From assembly GCF_022024235.1 (NCBI RefSeq), contig NZ_CP091800.1:300001-364000 (forward strand): a stretch of DNA of 64,000 nucleotides. Reading direction: 5' to 3'. The position numbers and the translations under genes were made by a program. Shown here piece by piece: positions 45,913 through 55,627 of the stretch. Numbering within the stretch: the stretch's first letter is position 1; every line of letters starts with the position of its first letter. Below the pieces are notes generated by a model, which was given only the letters and a program-made list of their open reading frames with translations, had not been told where the DNA came from and ran no database searches. This DNA is from Segatella baroniae B14 (GTDB lineage: Bacteria > Bacteroidota > Bacteroidia > Bacteroidales > Bacteroidaceae).

Positions 45913-47262
45913 ATGAAATCGCAGAAATCGCTTAAAGGTCAGCTTAAGGTGTTGACTGTACCTGTTTTTATTGAAATAGCCCTTGTTATGTTGCTTGGAG
46001 CCGTTGATACGGTGATGTTAAGTCGATATAGTGACAACAGTGTAGCAGCTGTGGGACTCGACAATCAATTGATGTCGCTTATATTTCTAGTTTATCAGTT
46101 TTTCTCTATGGGTGCAGCTATACTATGTGCTCAGTATATAGGAGCTAATCTGCAGAAGCGGTTGGTTCAGGTCGTAGGTGTAGCGTTGCTAGTGAATTTC
46201 TTTTTAGGGTTATCTGTAAGTATACTGCTGTATTTCTTTGCTCCACAGATGCTACAGTTGATGGGGCTACGTCAGGAACTGATGGGCGATGGACTGGTAT
46301 ATCTTAAAATAACAGGTGCATTATCCTTTTTTCAGGCATTATCCCTCACCTTTTCAGCTTCGCTTAGAAGTGCCGGAAAAGTAGTATATCCGATGACGGT
46401 AACGGGTATAGTAAACATTCTCAACATTTTTGGTAACTATGTTCTGATATTCGGAAAATGGGGATTTCCGCAGTTAGGTGTAGAAGGAGCAGCGATTTCA
46501 ACAGCCATCAGTCGTGCTATCGCAACACTTTTATTGGCAACCATTCATTTCCGGGTGCATATTCCAAAATTTCCGTTTAGCTATTTCAGACCATTTCCGT
46601 GGAGTGAATTTAAGAATTTGCTACATATCGGTGTGCCAGCGATGAGTGAGGAGTTATCCTACGGTTTATCCCAGGTAGCCATCACCTATTTTATCAATAA
46701 GATAGGCAATGAAGCCCTTGCAGCTCGTACCTATTGTGTCAACATCATCATGTTCGTTTATCTCTTTTGCGTAAGTATAACACAGGCTGGTGATATACTA
46801 GTTGGGCATCTCGTGGGGCAGTTACGCCATCGTGCAGCTTTCGTGTTAGGTAATTATTTCTACCATTTGGCATTGGTCGTAACCCTTTCAGCTTCAGCTA
46901 TTATGGCCATTTTTGGTAAGCCCTTATTTTCGATGCTGACCAATAATCCAGACATCATCTCTATGGGCTTTTGGGTGCTTGTAGTAGATCTATTCTTGGA
47001 ATACGGTCGTGTATCTAATATCTTTGCTTGTGGAACACTTCGTGCTACAGGTGATGCTGTCTATCCGGTTATAATTGGTATCATTTTCCAGTGGAGTATA
47101 GCCGTAGGTGTAAGTTATGTTATTGGTATACCTATGGGCTTCGGACTTATAGGTATGTGGGTGGGATTTGCGCTCGATGAAAATATTCGAGGTATTATCT
47201 TGAAGCGTAGATGGCGCTCATTAAAGTGGACGACTAAAGGATTTGTGAAGTCAGCAGCCTAA
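45913..47262 (+). CDS. MATE family multidrug/toxin efflux transporter
   Basis: 449 residues with 12 hydrophobic segments in two related halves. Typical MATE features: VFIEIALVMLLGAVDTVMLS at the start, GAAILCAQYIGA, GVEGAAISTAISR and, in the second half, GVPAMSEELSYGLSQ with IGNEALAARTY. It is an inner-membrane exporter driven by proton or sodium gradient. Substrate unknown; single-gene unit reading toward the regulator gene at 47335. Confidence 0.92.
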   Translation: MKSQKSLKGQLKVLTVPVFIEIALVMLLGAVDTVMLSRYSDNSVAAVGLDNQLMSLIFLVYQFFSMGAAILCAQYIGANLQKRLVQVVGVALLVNFFLGLSVSILLYFFAPQMLQLMGLRQELMGDGLVYLKITGALSFFQALSLTFSASLRSAGKVVYPMTVTGIVNILNIFGNYVLIFGKWGFPQLGVEGAAISTAISRAIATLLLATIHFRVHIPKFPFSYFRPFPWSEFKNLLHIGVPAMSEELSYGLSQVAITYFINKIGNEALAARTYCVNIIMFVYLFCVSITQAGDILVGHLVGQLRHRAAFVLGNYFYHLALVVTLSASAIMAIFGKPLFSMLTNNPDIISMGFWVLVVDLFLEYGRVSNIFACGTLRATGDAVYPVIIGIIFQWSIAVGVSYVIGIPMGFGLIGMWVGFALDENIRGIILKRRWRSLKWTTKGFVKSAA

Positions 47263-47334
47263 GAACATTTCAGAATAGTCAAGGCACTTGAATCATGTTA
47301 TGTTTTAAGCTATTTTTAATGCTTTGATTTAGAT

Positions 47335-49113
47335 TTATTCTTTACTTTCCGCCTCTTCATCTGGCGTCAGTATCCAATCGTATTTCTTTACCCATCGCCA
47401 GATGGTGACACGTGAGAGTTCGGTCATGCTTTGTATCTGAGGTTTAGAGAGTCCGATACGCATAAGGTAGCAGACCTGCATCTGCTGTTCGGTGAAATTA
47501 CCCAATTCCTTTAACAATCTGTCCTTGAATAAGGGATATAGTTTATCTACGGCTTGGTATAACTGCTTCCAGTCAGACGATTTCATGTTTTTCTTTCCTT
47601 TAGAGGACTGCCTGATGGCATAAATCACATCCTCAGCCTTGCCCTCCAATTCTGATTGGTGCAACAGTTTGATAAAAGTCTTATTCTGGTCCATCTTTTC
47701 CGATAACTGTTTTTCTTTCGCTTTCAAAGCCTCGTGATAATCAGACAGTTCAGTATTAACTCGTTGAAGTTCGCGTTTCACGTTGCTGAGTTCATCAGAT
47801 GATTTTTCCAATGATTTCTTTGATCTCGCAAGTTCTTTCTCTTTCTGCTCAATATCTTTACGAAGTTGCTGCTCGTCATTAGATACCCGCTGTAGTTCTG
47901 CCGAAAGTGAAACAACCTCCTTTAAATGTTTGTTACGCCTTCTTACATAAAAAATGTAGGCAACACACGCTAATAGTATTGTTGTCATGACTACAAAGAT
48001 AAGCGTGTTCTTATACTTTTCTTTCTCATCTTTTAAAGTCTGCTCTTTCTTTTGATCAAGATGATACTGAAACTCGTTATTGACTGTTGCAGCTAATTCT
48101 TGGCGTTTCCCAAAATCCAAAGAATCACTTATTTGCATATAAACTCCTGCATAGTAATTGGCATTTTTCATATCCCCCATTCTGTCATATATCCGATAAA
48201 GAAGCTTTGATGCGTCATACATATTATATATGTCTTTTCCTTTATTAAGTAAGAGCTTAGCATATATGATAGCAGAATCTTCTCTATTACATAATTCATA
48301 GTATTGCGCAAATGCCATGCAATGGAAATCCGAAAACTCGTATATTGGATCAGTTTCTATTAGAGAAAAGCATTCTCGAGCACTAGAAGATTGTTTCAAA
48401 ACAGAATAGTCACACAACAGATAGAATAGTGCATCTTCATGTCTTGAAGTGTTTTTTGAACGAACAATTTCATCAAAGGCCGCATCAAAAGCGATACAAG
48501 CTTGCTGTTGGTTATTCTGCGCAAGAAATGCTGTACCAATATGCAAGTATGGAAGCGTTGTGTTTTTCCTCATCTGCTTGGTGATTTCAAGTTCTTTCTG
48601 AGCCATTTTTACAGCATCATTATAATTCTGAACTTTATAATATAGGTCATTTAGATTTGAATACGCATTGCGCATCATAACCGAGTCACAATCATTTTCA
48701 TTCTTGGCATATTCTATAGACTTGAGGAAATATTCCAAAGATCGGGGGGTGTCTTGTAAGTCACGATATACACTACCTGCATAATAATATACTTCTTGTC
48801 TATCATGCATAGAGCCATTTTCTTCAAAATAGCCAATAAGATTCTTAATCATAATATCTGAATTGGGTATATTGTCAGCCTTGTCATTCAGTCTGATTTG
48901 TAATAAATCATATTTGTTCTTGACATAATCACTCTCTTCTCTAATTAAAATTTTCAGAGAATCCAACATTGCAAGTGCTTTCTTAGGGTTATCGTCACCT
49001 ATCATTTTAATTCTCTCTAATTCTTCTATAGAATGTTGTTCTTTAGAGCATGAGAACAAAAATAACAAACCAAATGTGCACAGAACACGAACAATGAATC
49101 TTACTATACTCAT
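47335..49113 (-). CDS. Membrane-anchored TPR/coiled-coil regulator with C-terminal HTH
   Basis: 592 residues. The N-terminus has a signal/lipobox-like LLFLFSCSKE. Tetratricopeptide-like helices fill about residues 30-360 (SRSLEYFLKSIEYAK-type repeats), then one transmembrane helix (about 373-393), a long charged coiled coil (about 400-475) and a C-terminal helix-turn-helix (QMQVCYLMRIGLSKPQIQSM, then SRVTIWRWVKKYDW). Many Bacteroidota sensors have this TPR-TM-coil-HTH build; they bind DNA from the membrane. It is transcribed divergently from the radical-SAM/export operon, so it is the natural candidate regulator of that operon. Ligand unknown. Confidence 0.82.
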   Translation of the reverse strand: MSIVRFIVRVLCTFGLLFLFSCSKEQHSIEELERIKMIGDDNPKKALAMLDSLKILIREESDYVKNKYDLLQIRLNDKADNIPNSDIMIKNLIGYFEENGSMHDRQEVYYYAGSVYRDLQDTPRSLEYFLKSIEYAKNENDCDSVMMRNAYSNLNDLYYKVQNYNDAVKMAQKELEITKQMRKNTTLPYLHIGTAFLAQNNQQQACIAFDAAFDEIVRSKNTSRHEDALFYLLCDYSVLKQSSSARECFSLIETDPIYEFSDFHCMAFAQYYELCNREDSAIIYAKLLLNKGKDIYNMYDASKLLYRIYDRMGDMKNANYYAGVYMQISDSLDFGKRQELAATVNNEFQYHLDQKKEQTLKDEKEKYKNTLIFVVMTTILLACVAYIFYVRRRNKHLKEVVSLSAELQRVSNDEQQLRKDIEQKEKELARSKKSLEKSSDELSNVKRELQRVNTELSDYHEALKAKEKQLSEKMDQNKTFIKLLHQSELEGKAEDVIYAIRQSSKGKKNMKSSDWKQLYQAVDKLYPLFKDRLLKELGNFTEQQMQVCYLMRIGLSKPQIQSMTELSRVTIWRWVKKYDWILTPDEEAESKE

Positions 49114-49135
49114 ATTGAATCTTGATTTATGGATG

Positions 49136-49143
49136 CAAAGGTA
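49136..49143 (-). promoter_or_regulatory. -7 promoter element of the TPR regulator gene
   Basis: TACCTTTG on the minus strand, 23 nt before the start codon. The intergenic stretch to 49405 otherwise holds the divergent operon promoter and AT-rich sequence. Confidence 0.6.
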
Positions 49144-49363
49144 GAAAAAAAATAGAGCAAAAAACTAAATTTTGGACAGAAAATGTTTCTCTGCGTTTCT
49201 CACAAATTAGCATAGCATTCTAAGATTTGTTACTTTATAGTACTACTTAAACCGCTGATATACAGATGGTTAAAATTATTGAATGGGGAATGGGTAACAT
49301 ATTTTAATATATATCAGAAACACAATGAAACAAAAAATATATCTATGCATGGATAAAGGTTCG

Positions 49364-49371
49364 TAACTTTG
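49364..49371 (+). promoter_or_regulatory. -7 promoter element of the DUF3244/radical-SAM operon
   Basis: TAACTTTG 35 nt before the ATG at 49406. The paired palindromes found at the two other promoters of this region are absent; only a single GGGTAAC half-site-like stretch lies farther upstream near 49287. Confidence 0.6.
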
Positions 49372-49405
49372 CACCCAGAAAATTCAAACATTTAAATTCA
49401 AATTG

Positions 49406-49810
49406 ATGAGAAAAAACATCAAATTATTGGCAATCATGTTTGCCTTCGCAATGCAAAGTGTTACGATGTGGTCAGCTACCACTTCTATGTACCCTGTATC
49501 TCTCTCTTATCGACAAGGACCTCTGGTGGGAAACAACCCAAAGCCATCGAAAGCTCCGGCTCACTTTTGTATTCCTTTGAGCGTCGTCCTTGATGAGGAT
49601 AGTCAACAATTGTTGGTAACCGCATTAGCAGAAGGAGAATTCACATATAATATATATAATGAAAGTAATGAAATCGTCTCTCAGGGAGTCTTGAATTGTA
49701 GCAACAATGGTAGTTATGGTATCAATCTCAGATTTTGCTCCTATGGGACATATAATATCGAAGTTTCATATAATGAACATGTTTATGAGGGAACATTCAT
49801 ACTTGATTAA
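49406..49810 (+). CDS. Small secreted beta-sandwich protein, DUF3244-like
   Basis: 134 residues from the ATG after a TTG; signal peptide MRKNIKLLAIMFAFAMQSVT ending near WSA. The mature part is beta-rich with the DUF3244 pattern: PLSVVLDEDSQQLLVTAL and IYNESNEIVSQGVLN, ending YNIEVSYNEHVYEGTFIL. Function of the family is unknown; members often sit in operons with peptide-maturation or export genes and end in this short Ig-like fold. It is the first gene before the radical-SAM enzyme, 43 bp upstream, where a precursor peptide gene would be expected, but it lacks a GG leader or a Cys-rich core. Confidence 0.72.
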   Translation: MRKNIKLLAIMFAFAMQSVTMWSATTSMYPVSLSYRQGPLVGNNPKPSKAPAHFCIPLSVVLDEDSQQLLVTALAEGEFTYNIYNESNEIVSQGVLNCSNNGSYGINLRFCSYGTYNIEVSYNEHVYEGTFILD

Positions 49811-49853
49811 AAGTCCATCTTTATGATAACATAATAGAGTCGACAATATTAAT

Positions 49854-50885
49854 ATGTATCACATTGTTATTAATACCACATTGGACTGCAATTTAAGATG
49901 TTGGTATTGTTATGAAAGTAAATTCAAAGGTAGTCAGATAAAGGTTGATATCTTGGAGGCAATCAAGAAGAACATAGAACTTCATTACCACAAAGAAGCA
50001 TATGAGATTCTAAAACTTTCTTTCTTTGGCGGGGAACCTTTTATGAATTTTAAAGCAATTAAGCAGGTTTTGTCTTTTGCACAAGAATTTTGCTTGGCGA
50101 ACCGTATAAAATTGACTGCCGATTTCACGACAAACGCCACTTTAATAAATAAAAATATAGTAGACTACCTTAAGAATTTTAATTGTATGTTCCAAATAAC
50201 GCTTGACGGGAATTGTGAACAGCATAACAAAGTAAAGGTGTTAAAGGGAATTGACACATTTCAACTTGCAATAGACAATATTCATCAGATAGAAAATAAT
50301 ATTCCTGAATCTAAAATTTGGGTTCGTATAAACTATGATGCTGATACACTAAAGAACATAGACAGCATCTTTGCGAAATTGAATGATCTCAATCGCAAAA
50401 AAGTTTATATAATGCTAAGAAAAATTTGGCAAGTTCCCTCCTGTGATATATGTTCTGAAGACCTGTTGTCAGTTATACAAAAGGGTATAGACTTGGGATT
50501 TATCTTGGATTGTTACCCTTTAAATCCAAGAAGAATGTGTTTTGCAGAGTACAAAAATCAGGTATTAATCAACTTTGATGGAAAAGTTTTCAAGTGTTCA
50601 ACAATATCCGCTTTTGATGATGCACATTCTTTAGGCAAGTTAAATACGGTTGACGGTTCTATAGAATGGGAGAACAAAAAAATTCAAAGCTATGATGAGA
50701 CATTATCTTCTAAGAGGTGTGAAAACTGTCCTCTATTTGGAACTTGTTATGGAGCATGCACCCAAAAGTTATTAAAAAACAGAAATGATAATTTTTGCAT
50801 TTTGGATGGATTAGGGCTTAGCATAGAGCAATTTTTAATGTATAACTTCAAATTGAGTCTATTACACAAAAAGATTTTTGGTTAG
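49854..50885 (+). CDS. Radical SAM/SPASM peptide-maturase-like enzyme
   Basis: 343 residues. The radical-SAM cluster motif CNLRCWYC (Cys12, 16, 19) is followed by the SAM-binding LSFFGGEPFMN and FTTNATL. The C-terminal SPASM region has cysteines in RRMCFAEY, KVFKCSTI, RCENCPLFGTCYGACTQ and NFCILDG, able to hold auxiliary Fe-S clusters. Such enzymes modify ribosomal peptides (thioether, epimerisation or cross-links) or sulfatases; here the neighbouring C39 peptidase-exporter favours a peptide. The gene is AT-rich compared with the next one, suggesting a mosaic operon. It is followed 2 bp later by the outer-membrane protein gene. The substrate peptide was not found. Confidence 0.88.
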   Translation: MYHIVINTTLDCNLRCWYCYESKFKGSQIKVDILEAIKKNIELHYHKEAYEILKLSFFGGEPFMNFKAIKQVLSFAQEFCLANRIKLTADFTTNATLINKNIVDYLKNFNCMFQITLDGNCEQHNKVKVLKGIDTFQLAIDNIHQIENNIPESKIWVRINYDADTLKNIDSIFAKLNDLNRKKVYIMLRKIWQVPSCDICSEDLLSVIQKGIDLGFILDCYPLNPRRMCFAEYKNQVLINFDGKVFKCSTISAFDDAHSLGKLNTVDGSIEWENKKIQSYDETLSSKRCENCPLFGTCYGACTQKLLKNRNDNFCILDGLGLSIEQFLMYNFKLSLLHKKIFG

Positions 50886-50887
50886 CT

Positions 50888-53191
50888 ATGAGGATCTGGT
50901 TGTTATTACTGTTTGTTTTCATAAAAACAGATATTTCTGCTCAGAGCATTAAAGGTAAAATCGTTGATGAAGAGCAGGGAGCTTTGGCATTTGCCAACAT
51001 TATGCTGCTAAACCCAGCTGACTCCACTTTCGTGAGGGGGACGGTGTCGAGAGAGGACGGAACTTTCACCATTGAAACAAACAACTCTGAAGGGCTGCTC
51101 AAAGTGTCGAGCGTAGGATTTATAACAAAATATGTCAAGGCACATCAGGGAAACATAGGCGACATACAGATGCAGTCTGACTCGCAGATGCTGGGAGAAG
51201 TGACGGTAAAAGGCGAGCGACCTCACTTCCAGACTAAGGACGGCTCAATAATTGCGAATGTGGAGGGTACAGTTCTGGGCAAAATCGGTACTGCCGAGGA
51301 CGTGCTTGCTCATATTCCTGGCATCACGAAGAAACAGGGCGGTATTGAAGTATTCGGCAAAGGTACTCCCATCATCTACATCAATGGAAAGAAACTACAG
51401 GACTTGTCGGAACTTGACAGGCTAAACTCTACAGACATCAAGAACGTGGAACTGGTAACTGAACCAGGTGCAGCCTACGATGTCACCATTAATGCGGTGA
51501 TTAAAATTAAGACCATCAAGAAACTTGGCGACGGTCTGGGCGTAGCCTATCGCCAAGTGTATAGCCAAGCCCACCAAAACGGTTTACAGGAACAGATTGA
51601 CATCAACTACCGACATTACAACTTTGACCTGTTCGGCTCATTATATTATGGATTGTCTCATGGCCGCCAAGAGCAGTGGAACGACCAAACGGTGAACGGA
51701 GAACATACACTTGAACTCATTGAAGACCTTATCATCAAATCACGAAACGAGGACTTCAAGGGTACTCTCGGCTTCAATTACGACATCAACGAGCAACATT
51801 CCTTTGGAGCAACCTTCACCAGCAACACACCCACTTACAGCAAGGCTGGTTGGGTAACCAGTATGGACGTGTTAAGGGACGGAGCCAAGGCTGACAGGCT
51901 ATTAAACATTTTCAGCTACACTGGAAGAAAGCGTCCGACCAACGACATCACTGCATACTATAAAGGAAAAATCGGCAAGGTTGACATAGACTGGAACGGC
52001 GAGGCATATTACAGAAAGAACGGTAACACACAAAACTCACAAGAGACTGGAGAAACGCCAGACAGCGAACGAGCCTTGACCACACACTATGCAGCCGACA
52101 GCAGGCTATATGCATCCAAGTTAGTTTTGAGCGTACCTGTTTGGAAAGGCAACTTGCAGATTGGCAGCGAATACACGGACATCGACCGCAAGAATATCTA
52201 CCAGATAGATGCCTATGGCAATAATCTCCCGACAAGTTCGGATGATAAAATCAAAGAAAGCAATATCGCAGCCTTCGCTTCCTATACATTCACGATGAAC
52301 AAACTACATGTGGTTGGTGGTCTACGTTATGAACATGTTGTGTCAGACTATTACGACCACGATGCATATGTGGCGGAACAAAGCAAGACCTACGACAACC
52401 TATTTCCTCATCTTTCAGTCTCGTTTCCCATTAAAAACGCATCGGCAAATCTGAGTTACAACATCAAAGCACGCCGTCCGTCATATAGCATTTTGAGCAG
52501 CAACACCCAATATAACAATCGTTACACTTATCAAAGCGGCAATCCCCTTGTGCAGCCCTCATATCTCCACACAATTGCTGCAAATGTATCCTACCGATGG
52601 CTGCGCTTCTACTTCAATTGGCGGTACACAAAGGATGCTTTCTACCAGTGTGTCGAACCATACGAGAAGGACAACGAGATAACACTTTTCACATTTCGTA
52701 ACCTCTCGCACTATCAGACCATTTCCTCGGGCATTACGCTGTCGCCGAAGTTTGGCTGCTGGCACCCAATGCTTGACCTAAGCATGATGCGTCAAAATTT
52801 CTCTGCGGGGGACCGTGATTACAACAAACCTCTGTTTTTTCTGAAGTTCAACAACTCCATCCAGTTGCCCCACGACTTCATCATCAATATTGACATGGAT
52901 TATATGTCAAAAGGCCATTCTACCAATATAGAATGGGCAGAGACAGGTGGAGTAAACATTGGTATTTACAAAGGTTTCTTCAATGACAAGTTTTCTCTAA
53001 ATGTACAAGGGCGGGATTTGTTTGCCTCCTATCGCGGCTCCAACTGGATGCGCTATGGCAACAGAGACATTTACAAGTGGAACTATGCTGATACGCGGAA
53101 ACTTGTGCTCACCCTCCGCTACAAGTTCAATACTACCCGAAGCAAGTACAGGGGAGTGGGTGCAGGTATTGATGAAAAGAAGCGATTATAA
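50888..53191 (+). CDS. Outer membrane beta-barrel protein with carboxypeptidase-regulatory-like domain (copy 1)
   Basis: 767 residues; signal peptide to about 18, then a CarboxypepD_reg-like domain (IKGKIVDEEQGALAFANIML), a plug-like segment (VLAHIPGITKKQGGIEVFG, then GTPIIYINGKKL) and a beta-barrel of the OMP_b-brl_3 type (NLSYNIKARRPSYSILSS). It is shorter than SusC and has no SusD partner. In this cluster it may form the outer-membrane exit or receptor for an exported peptide. The stop overlaps the ATG of the C39-ABC gene by 1 bp. It is richer in G and C than the radical-SAM gene. Confidence 0.87.
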   Translation: MRIWLLLLFVFIKTDISAQSIKGKIVDEEQGALAFANIMLLNPADSTFVRGTVSREDGTFTIETNNSEGLLKVSSVGFITKYVKAHQGNIGDIQMQSDSQMLGEVTVKGERPHFQTKDGSIIANVEGTVLGKIGTAEDVLAHIPGITKKQGGIEVFGKGTPIIYINGKKLQDLSELDRLNSTDIKNVELVTEPGAAYDVTINAVIKIKTIKKLGDGLGVAYRQVYSQAHQNGLQEQIDINYRHYNFDLFGSLYYGLSHGRQEQWNDQTVNGEHTLELIEDLIIKSRNEDFKGTLGFNYDINEQHSFGATFTSNTPTYSKAGWVTSMDVLRDGAKADRLLNIFSYTGRKRPTNDITAYYKGKIGKVDIDWNGEAYYRKNGNTQNSQETGETPDSERALTTHYAADSRLYASKLVLSVPVWKGNLQIGSEYTDIDRKNIYQIDAYGNNLPTSSDDKIKESNIAAFASYTFTMNKLHVVGGLRYEHVVSDYYDHDAYVAEQSKTYDNLFPHLSVSFPIKNASANLSYNIKARRPSYSILSSNTQYNNRYTYQSGNPLVQPSYLHTIAANVSYRWLRFYFNWRYTKDAFYQCVEPYEKDNEITLFTFRNLSHYQTISSGITLSPKFGCWHPMLDLSMMRQNFSAGDRDYNKPLFFLKFNNSIQLPHDFIINIDMDYMSKGHSTNIEWAETGGVNIGIYKGFFNDKFSLNVQGRDLFASYRGSNWMRYGNRDIYKWNYADTRKLVLTLRYKFNTTRSKYRGVGAGIDEKKRL

Positions 53192-55386
53192 TGAAAAGAT
53201 TTCCATTCTTCAGACAATCGGATGCAATGATGTGCGGTATCACCTGTCTTCAGATGATATGCAAATACTATGGTAAGAGGTATAATCAAAATTTTTTATC
53301 TGGTATATGTTGCGCGTCTAAAGAAGGGGTATCCCTTCTTGGCATCAGAGACGCAGCCGTTAAAATTGGATTATATACTATTAGTGGTCGTTTAACTATA
53401 GATGAACTATCCTCAGCAACATTACCGTGTATTCTTCACTGGAACCAGAATCACTTTGTTGTTTTATATAAGGTGAAGAAAAGACAAAAGTTCTATATAG
53501 CCGACCCAGGAAAAGGACTGATAACTTACACTATGGATGAGTTCAAACAGCATTGGATAGGAACGGGTCGAGACAACGAGGGTAAAGGAATCGCCATGTT
53601 TCTTGAACCAACTCAGGCTTTTTACGATAATACCAACGAACATGAAACACGAACAGAAAAGCCGTTCAAGTTCTTATTCGGCTATATCAAGCAATACCGT
53701 AAGTATTTCTTCCAGATAATACTTGGCTTGCTTGTTGGAAGCCTTCTACAACTTGCATTGCCATTCCTTACCCAGAACATCGTCGATATTGGCATTAAGA
53801 ACAAAGATATAAGTTTCATCTGGCTAATATTGATAGGGCAACTTGTCATCACACTCAGCCGGACATCGGTTGATTTTATCCGTAGGTGGCTCTTGCTGCA
53901 TATCTCCATGCGCATCAATATCTCACTGGTAAGCGACTTCTTCATTAAGTTGCTTCAACTTCCCATGTCGTTCTTCGACACAAAGCTGATGGGTGACTTG
54001 ATGCAGCGTATCGGTGATCATTCACGGGTTAACTCATTCCTGACACAGCAGACGTTAAATGTGGTTTTTTCCCTTATCAGTTTTGCTGTGTTCGGTTGTG
54101 TGCTGTTGGTCTATAACAGGCTCATCTTCTTAATATTTCTTATTGGAAGTATTCTGTATGGTGGATGGATGGCACTGTTTTTGCGCCGTCGTAAGGTTAT
54201 TGACTATGAGTTGTTTGAGCAACAAGCTATCAATAACAATAAGACATACCAGTTTCTCACTTCCATGCAAGAAATAAAGTTGCAAGACTGCGAACAGCGC
54301 AGACGATGGGAATGGGAGGATGTACAGGCAGACTTGTTCCACATTCAGATGAAGAGTCTGAAACTCCAACAAGCGCAGGAGGCAGGAAGCATTTTTATTA
54401 ATGAATTGAAGAATATCATCATAACTGTCGTTTCGGCTACTGCAGTCATTAATGGAAGCCTTACACTTGGTATGATGCTGGCCGTGCAGTATATAATAGG
54501 TCAGTTGAACAGCCCCATAGAGCAACTTATGCATTTCATATACTCCATACAGGATGTAAAGATAAGCCTTGAGCGCATCAATGAGATTCACAAAAAGGAC
54601 AATGAAGAAGATTACAATCGTTCAAGAGCAGAGTTTGACAATGAAAGTCATGATATAGAATTGAGCAATATTGACTTCAAATATGATCCTCATGCCCTGT
54701 CGAAGACCATTGAGGGCGTGAACATACATATCCCAGAGGGGAAAATCACAGCCATCGTGGGGGCATCAGGAAGTGGCAAGACCACACTGATAAAACTCAT
54801 GCTGGGGTATTACCCGGTAATGAATGGTGAAATAATGATTGCTGGGCACAACATTTCCGAATATAACTTGAAATGGTGGCGACGGCAATGTGGTGTTGTC
54901 ATGCAAGATGGTGTCATATTCTCTGAATCTATTGCAAGGAATATTGCGGTTGATGATGGCGAGATAGATGAGGAAAGACTTGAAATGGCTGCCGAAATCG
55001 CTAATGTCAAAGACTTTGTTATGGCTCTCCCGTTGAAGTTCAATACAAACATTGGAAGGGACGGAATGGGATTAAGCCAAGGTCAGAAGCAGCGTATCTT
55101 GATTGCTCGCGCAGTGTATAAGAATCCGAAGTTCATCTTCCTTGATGAAGCGACAAATTCTTTGGATGCAAGCAATGAACGTGCCATCGTTGAGAATCTG
55201 GATAAGTTCTATATAGATAAGACAGTCATAGTAGTAGCGCATCGTCTGAGTACAGTAAAGAATGCTGACCAGATCATCGTCTTGGATAAGGGCAAGGTGG
55301 TTGAGACTGGAAATCACAAGTCCCTGACAGCAAAGAGAGGAACGTATTATAATCTTGTTAAAAACCAGTTGGAATTAGGAAATTAA
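53191..55386 (+). CDS. Peptidase-containing ABC transporter (C39 bacteriocin-processing exporter)
   Basis: 731 residues: C39 cysteine peptidase (1-140; Cys15 in MMCGITCLQ, His88 in NQNHFV, Asp105 in YIADPG), six-helix membrane domain (about 160-430), and ATPase (Walker A GASGSGKTT, signature LSQGQKQR, Walker B FIFLDEATNSLD, His in VVAHRLS). Such PCAT proteins cut a leader, usually after Gly-Gly, and export the peptide. From residue 51 to 353 the gene is nearly identical to the truncated copy at 59728; the first ~45 residues around the catalytic Cys are very different. Full-length and apparently functional. Confidence 0.95.
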   Translation: MKRFPFFRQSDAMMCGITCLQMICKYYGKRYNQNFLSGICCASKEGVSLLGIRDAAVKIGLYTISGRLTIDELSSATLPCILHWNQNHFVVLYKVKKRQKFYIADPGKGLITYTMDEFKQHWIGTGRDNEGKGIAMFLEPTQAFYDNTNEHETRTEKPFKFLFGYIKQYRKYFFQIILGLLVGSLLQLALPFLTQNIVDIGIKNKDISFIWLILIGQLVITLSRTSVDFIRRWLLLHISMRINISLVSDFFIKLLQLPMSFFDTKLMGDLMQRIGDHSRVNSFLTQQTLNVVFSLISFAVFGCVLLVYNRLIFLIFLIGSILYGGWMALFLRRRKVIDYELFEQQAINNNKTYQFLTSMQEIKLQDCEQRRRWEWEDVQADLFHIQMKSLKLQQAQEAGSIFINELKNIIITVVSATAVINGSLTLGMMLAVQYIIGQLNSPIEQLMHFIYSIQDVKISLERINEIHKKDNEEDYNRSRAEFDNESHDIELSNIDFKYDPHALSKTIEGVNIHIPEGKITAIVGASGSGKTTLIKLMLGYYPVMNGEIMIAGHNISEYNLKWWRRQCGVVMQDGVIFSESIARNIAVDDGEIDEERLEMAAEIANVKDFVMALPLKFNTNIGRDGMGLSQGQKQRILIARAVYKNPKFIFLDEATNSLDASNERAIVENLDKFYIDKTVIVVAHRLSTVKNADQIIVLDKGKVVETGNHKSLTAKRGTYYNLVKNQLELGN
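53341..54249 (+). repeat. Duplicated C39-ABC segment, copy 1
   Basis: 909 bp matching 59878-60786 at about 97% with no net length change. Identity is highest after about 53620; the 5' 150 bp of the two genes are strongly diverged. Confidence 0.93.
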
Positions 55387-55397
55387 ACAATAGGAAT

Positions 55398-55550
55398 ATG
55401 GCTAAAGATTTTGAGAAGAAAGATATCCGAAGCGATAAAGTTCGCAACATCATGATGGAGAAACCACCAGTATTAATTCGATATGGTATGGCAATAATAG
55501 CAACTTTATTAGTTGCTGTGGCTTTTGTTGCTTTCTACATTATAAGGTGA
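55398..55550 (+). CDS. 50-residue single-span membrane protein (HlyD N-terminus-like)
   Basis: Starts MAKDFEKKDIRSDKVRNIMM, then EKPPVLIRYGMAIIATLL and VAVAFVAFYIIR before the stop. The IRSDKVRNIM...PP.LIRYG pattern is how Bacteroidota HlyD-type periplasmic adaptors begin, with the same single helix, but the periplasmic coiled coil and lipoyl parts are missing. AGGA precedes the ATG by a few bases and it follows the exporter by 11 bp. Either it is a genuine stand-alone accessory subunit of the exporter or what is left of an adaptor gene. No HlyD remains are visible downstream, which favours a stand-alone subunit. Confidence 0.7.
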   Translation: MAKDFEKKDIRSDKVRNIMMEKPPVLIRYGMAIIATLLVAVAFVAFYIIR

Positions 55551-55627
55551 ACAAAATTGATATGTAAAATATAACAGACTCCGGAACTCTGTAAAACAGA
55601 CTAGACTGGATAAAAAACAAATATTAT

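Noticed and set aside
47279-47291. TCAAG-GCA-CTTGA inverted repeat similar to the mini-ORF elements
   Set aside because: It lacks the adjacent AACTTGTT, has a different spacer, and lies between convergent 3' ends with no mini-ORF.
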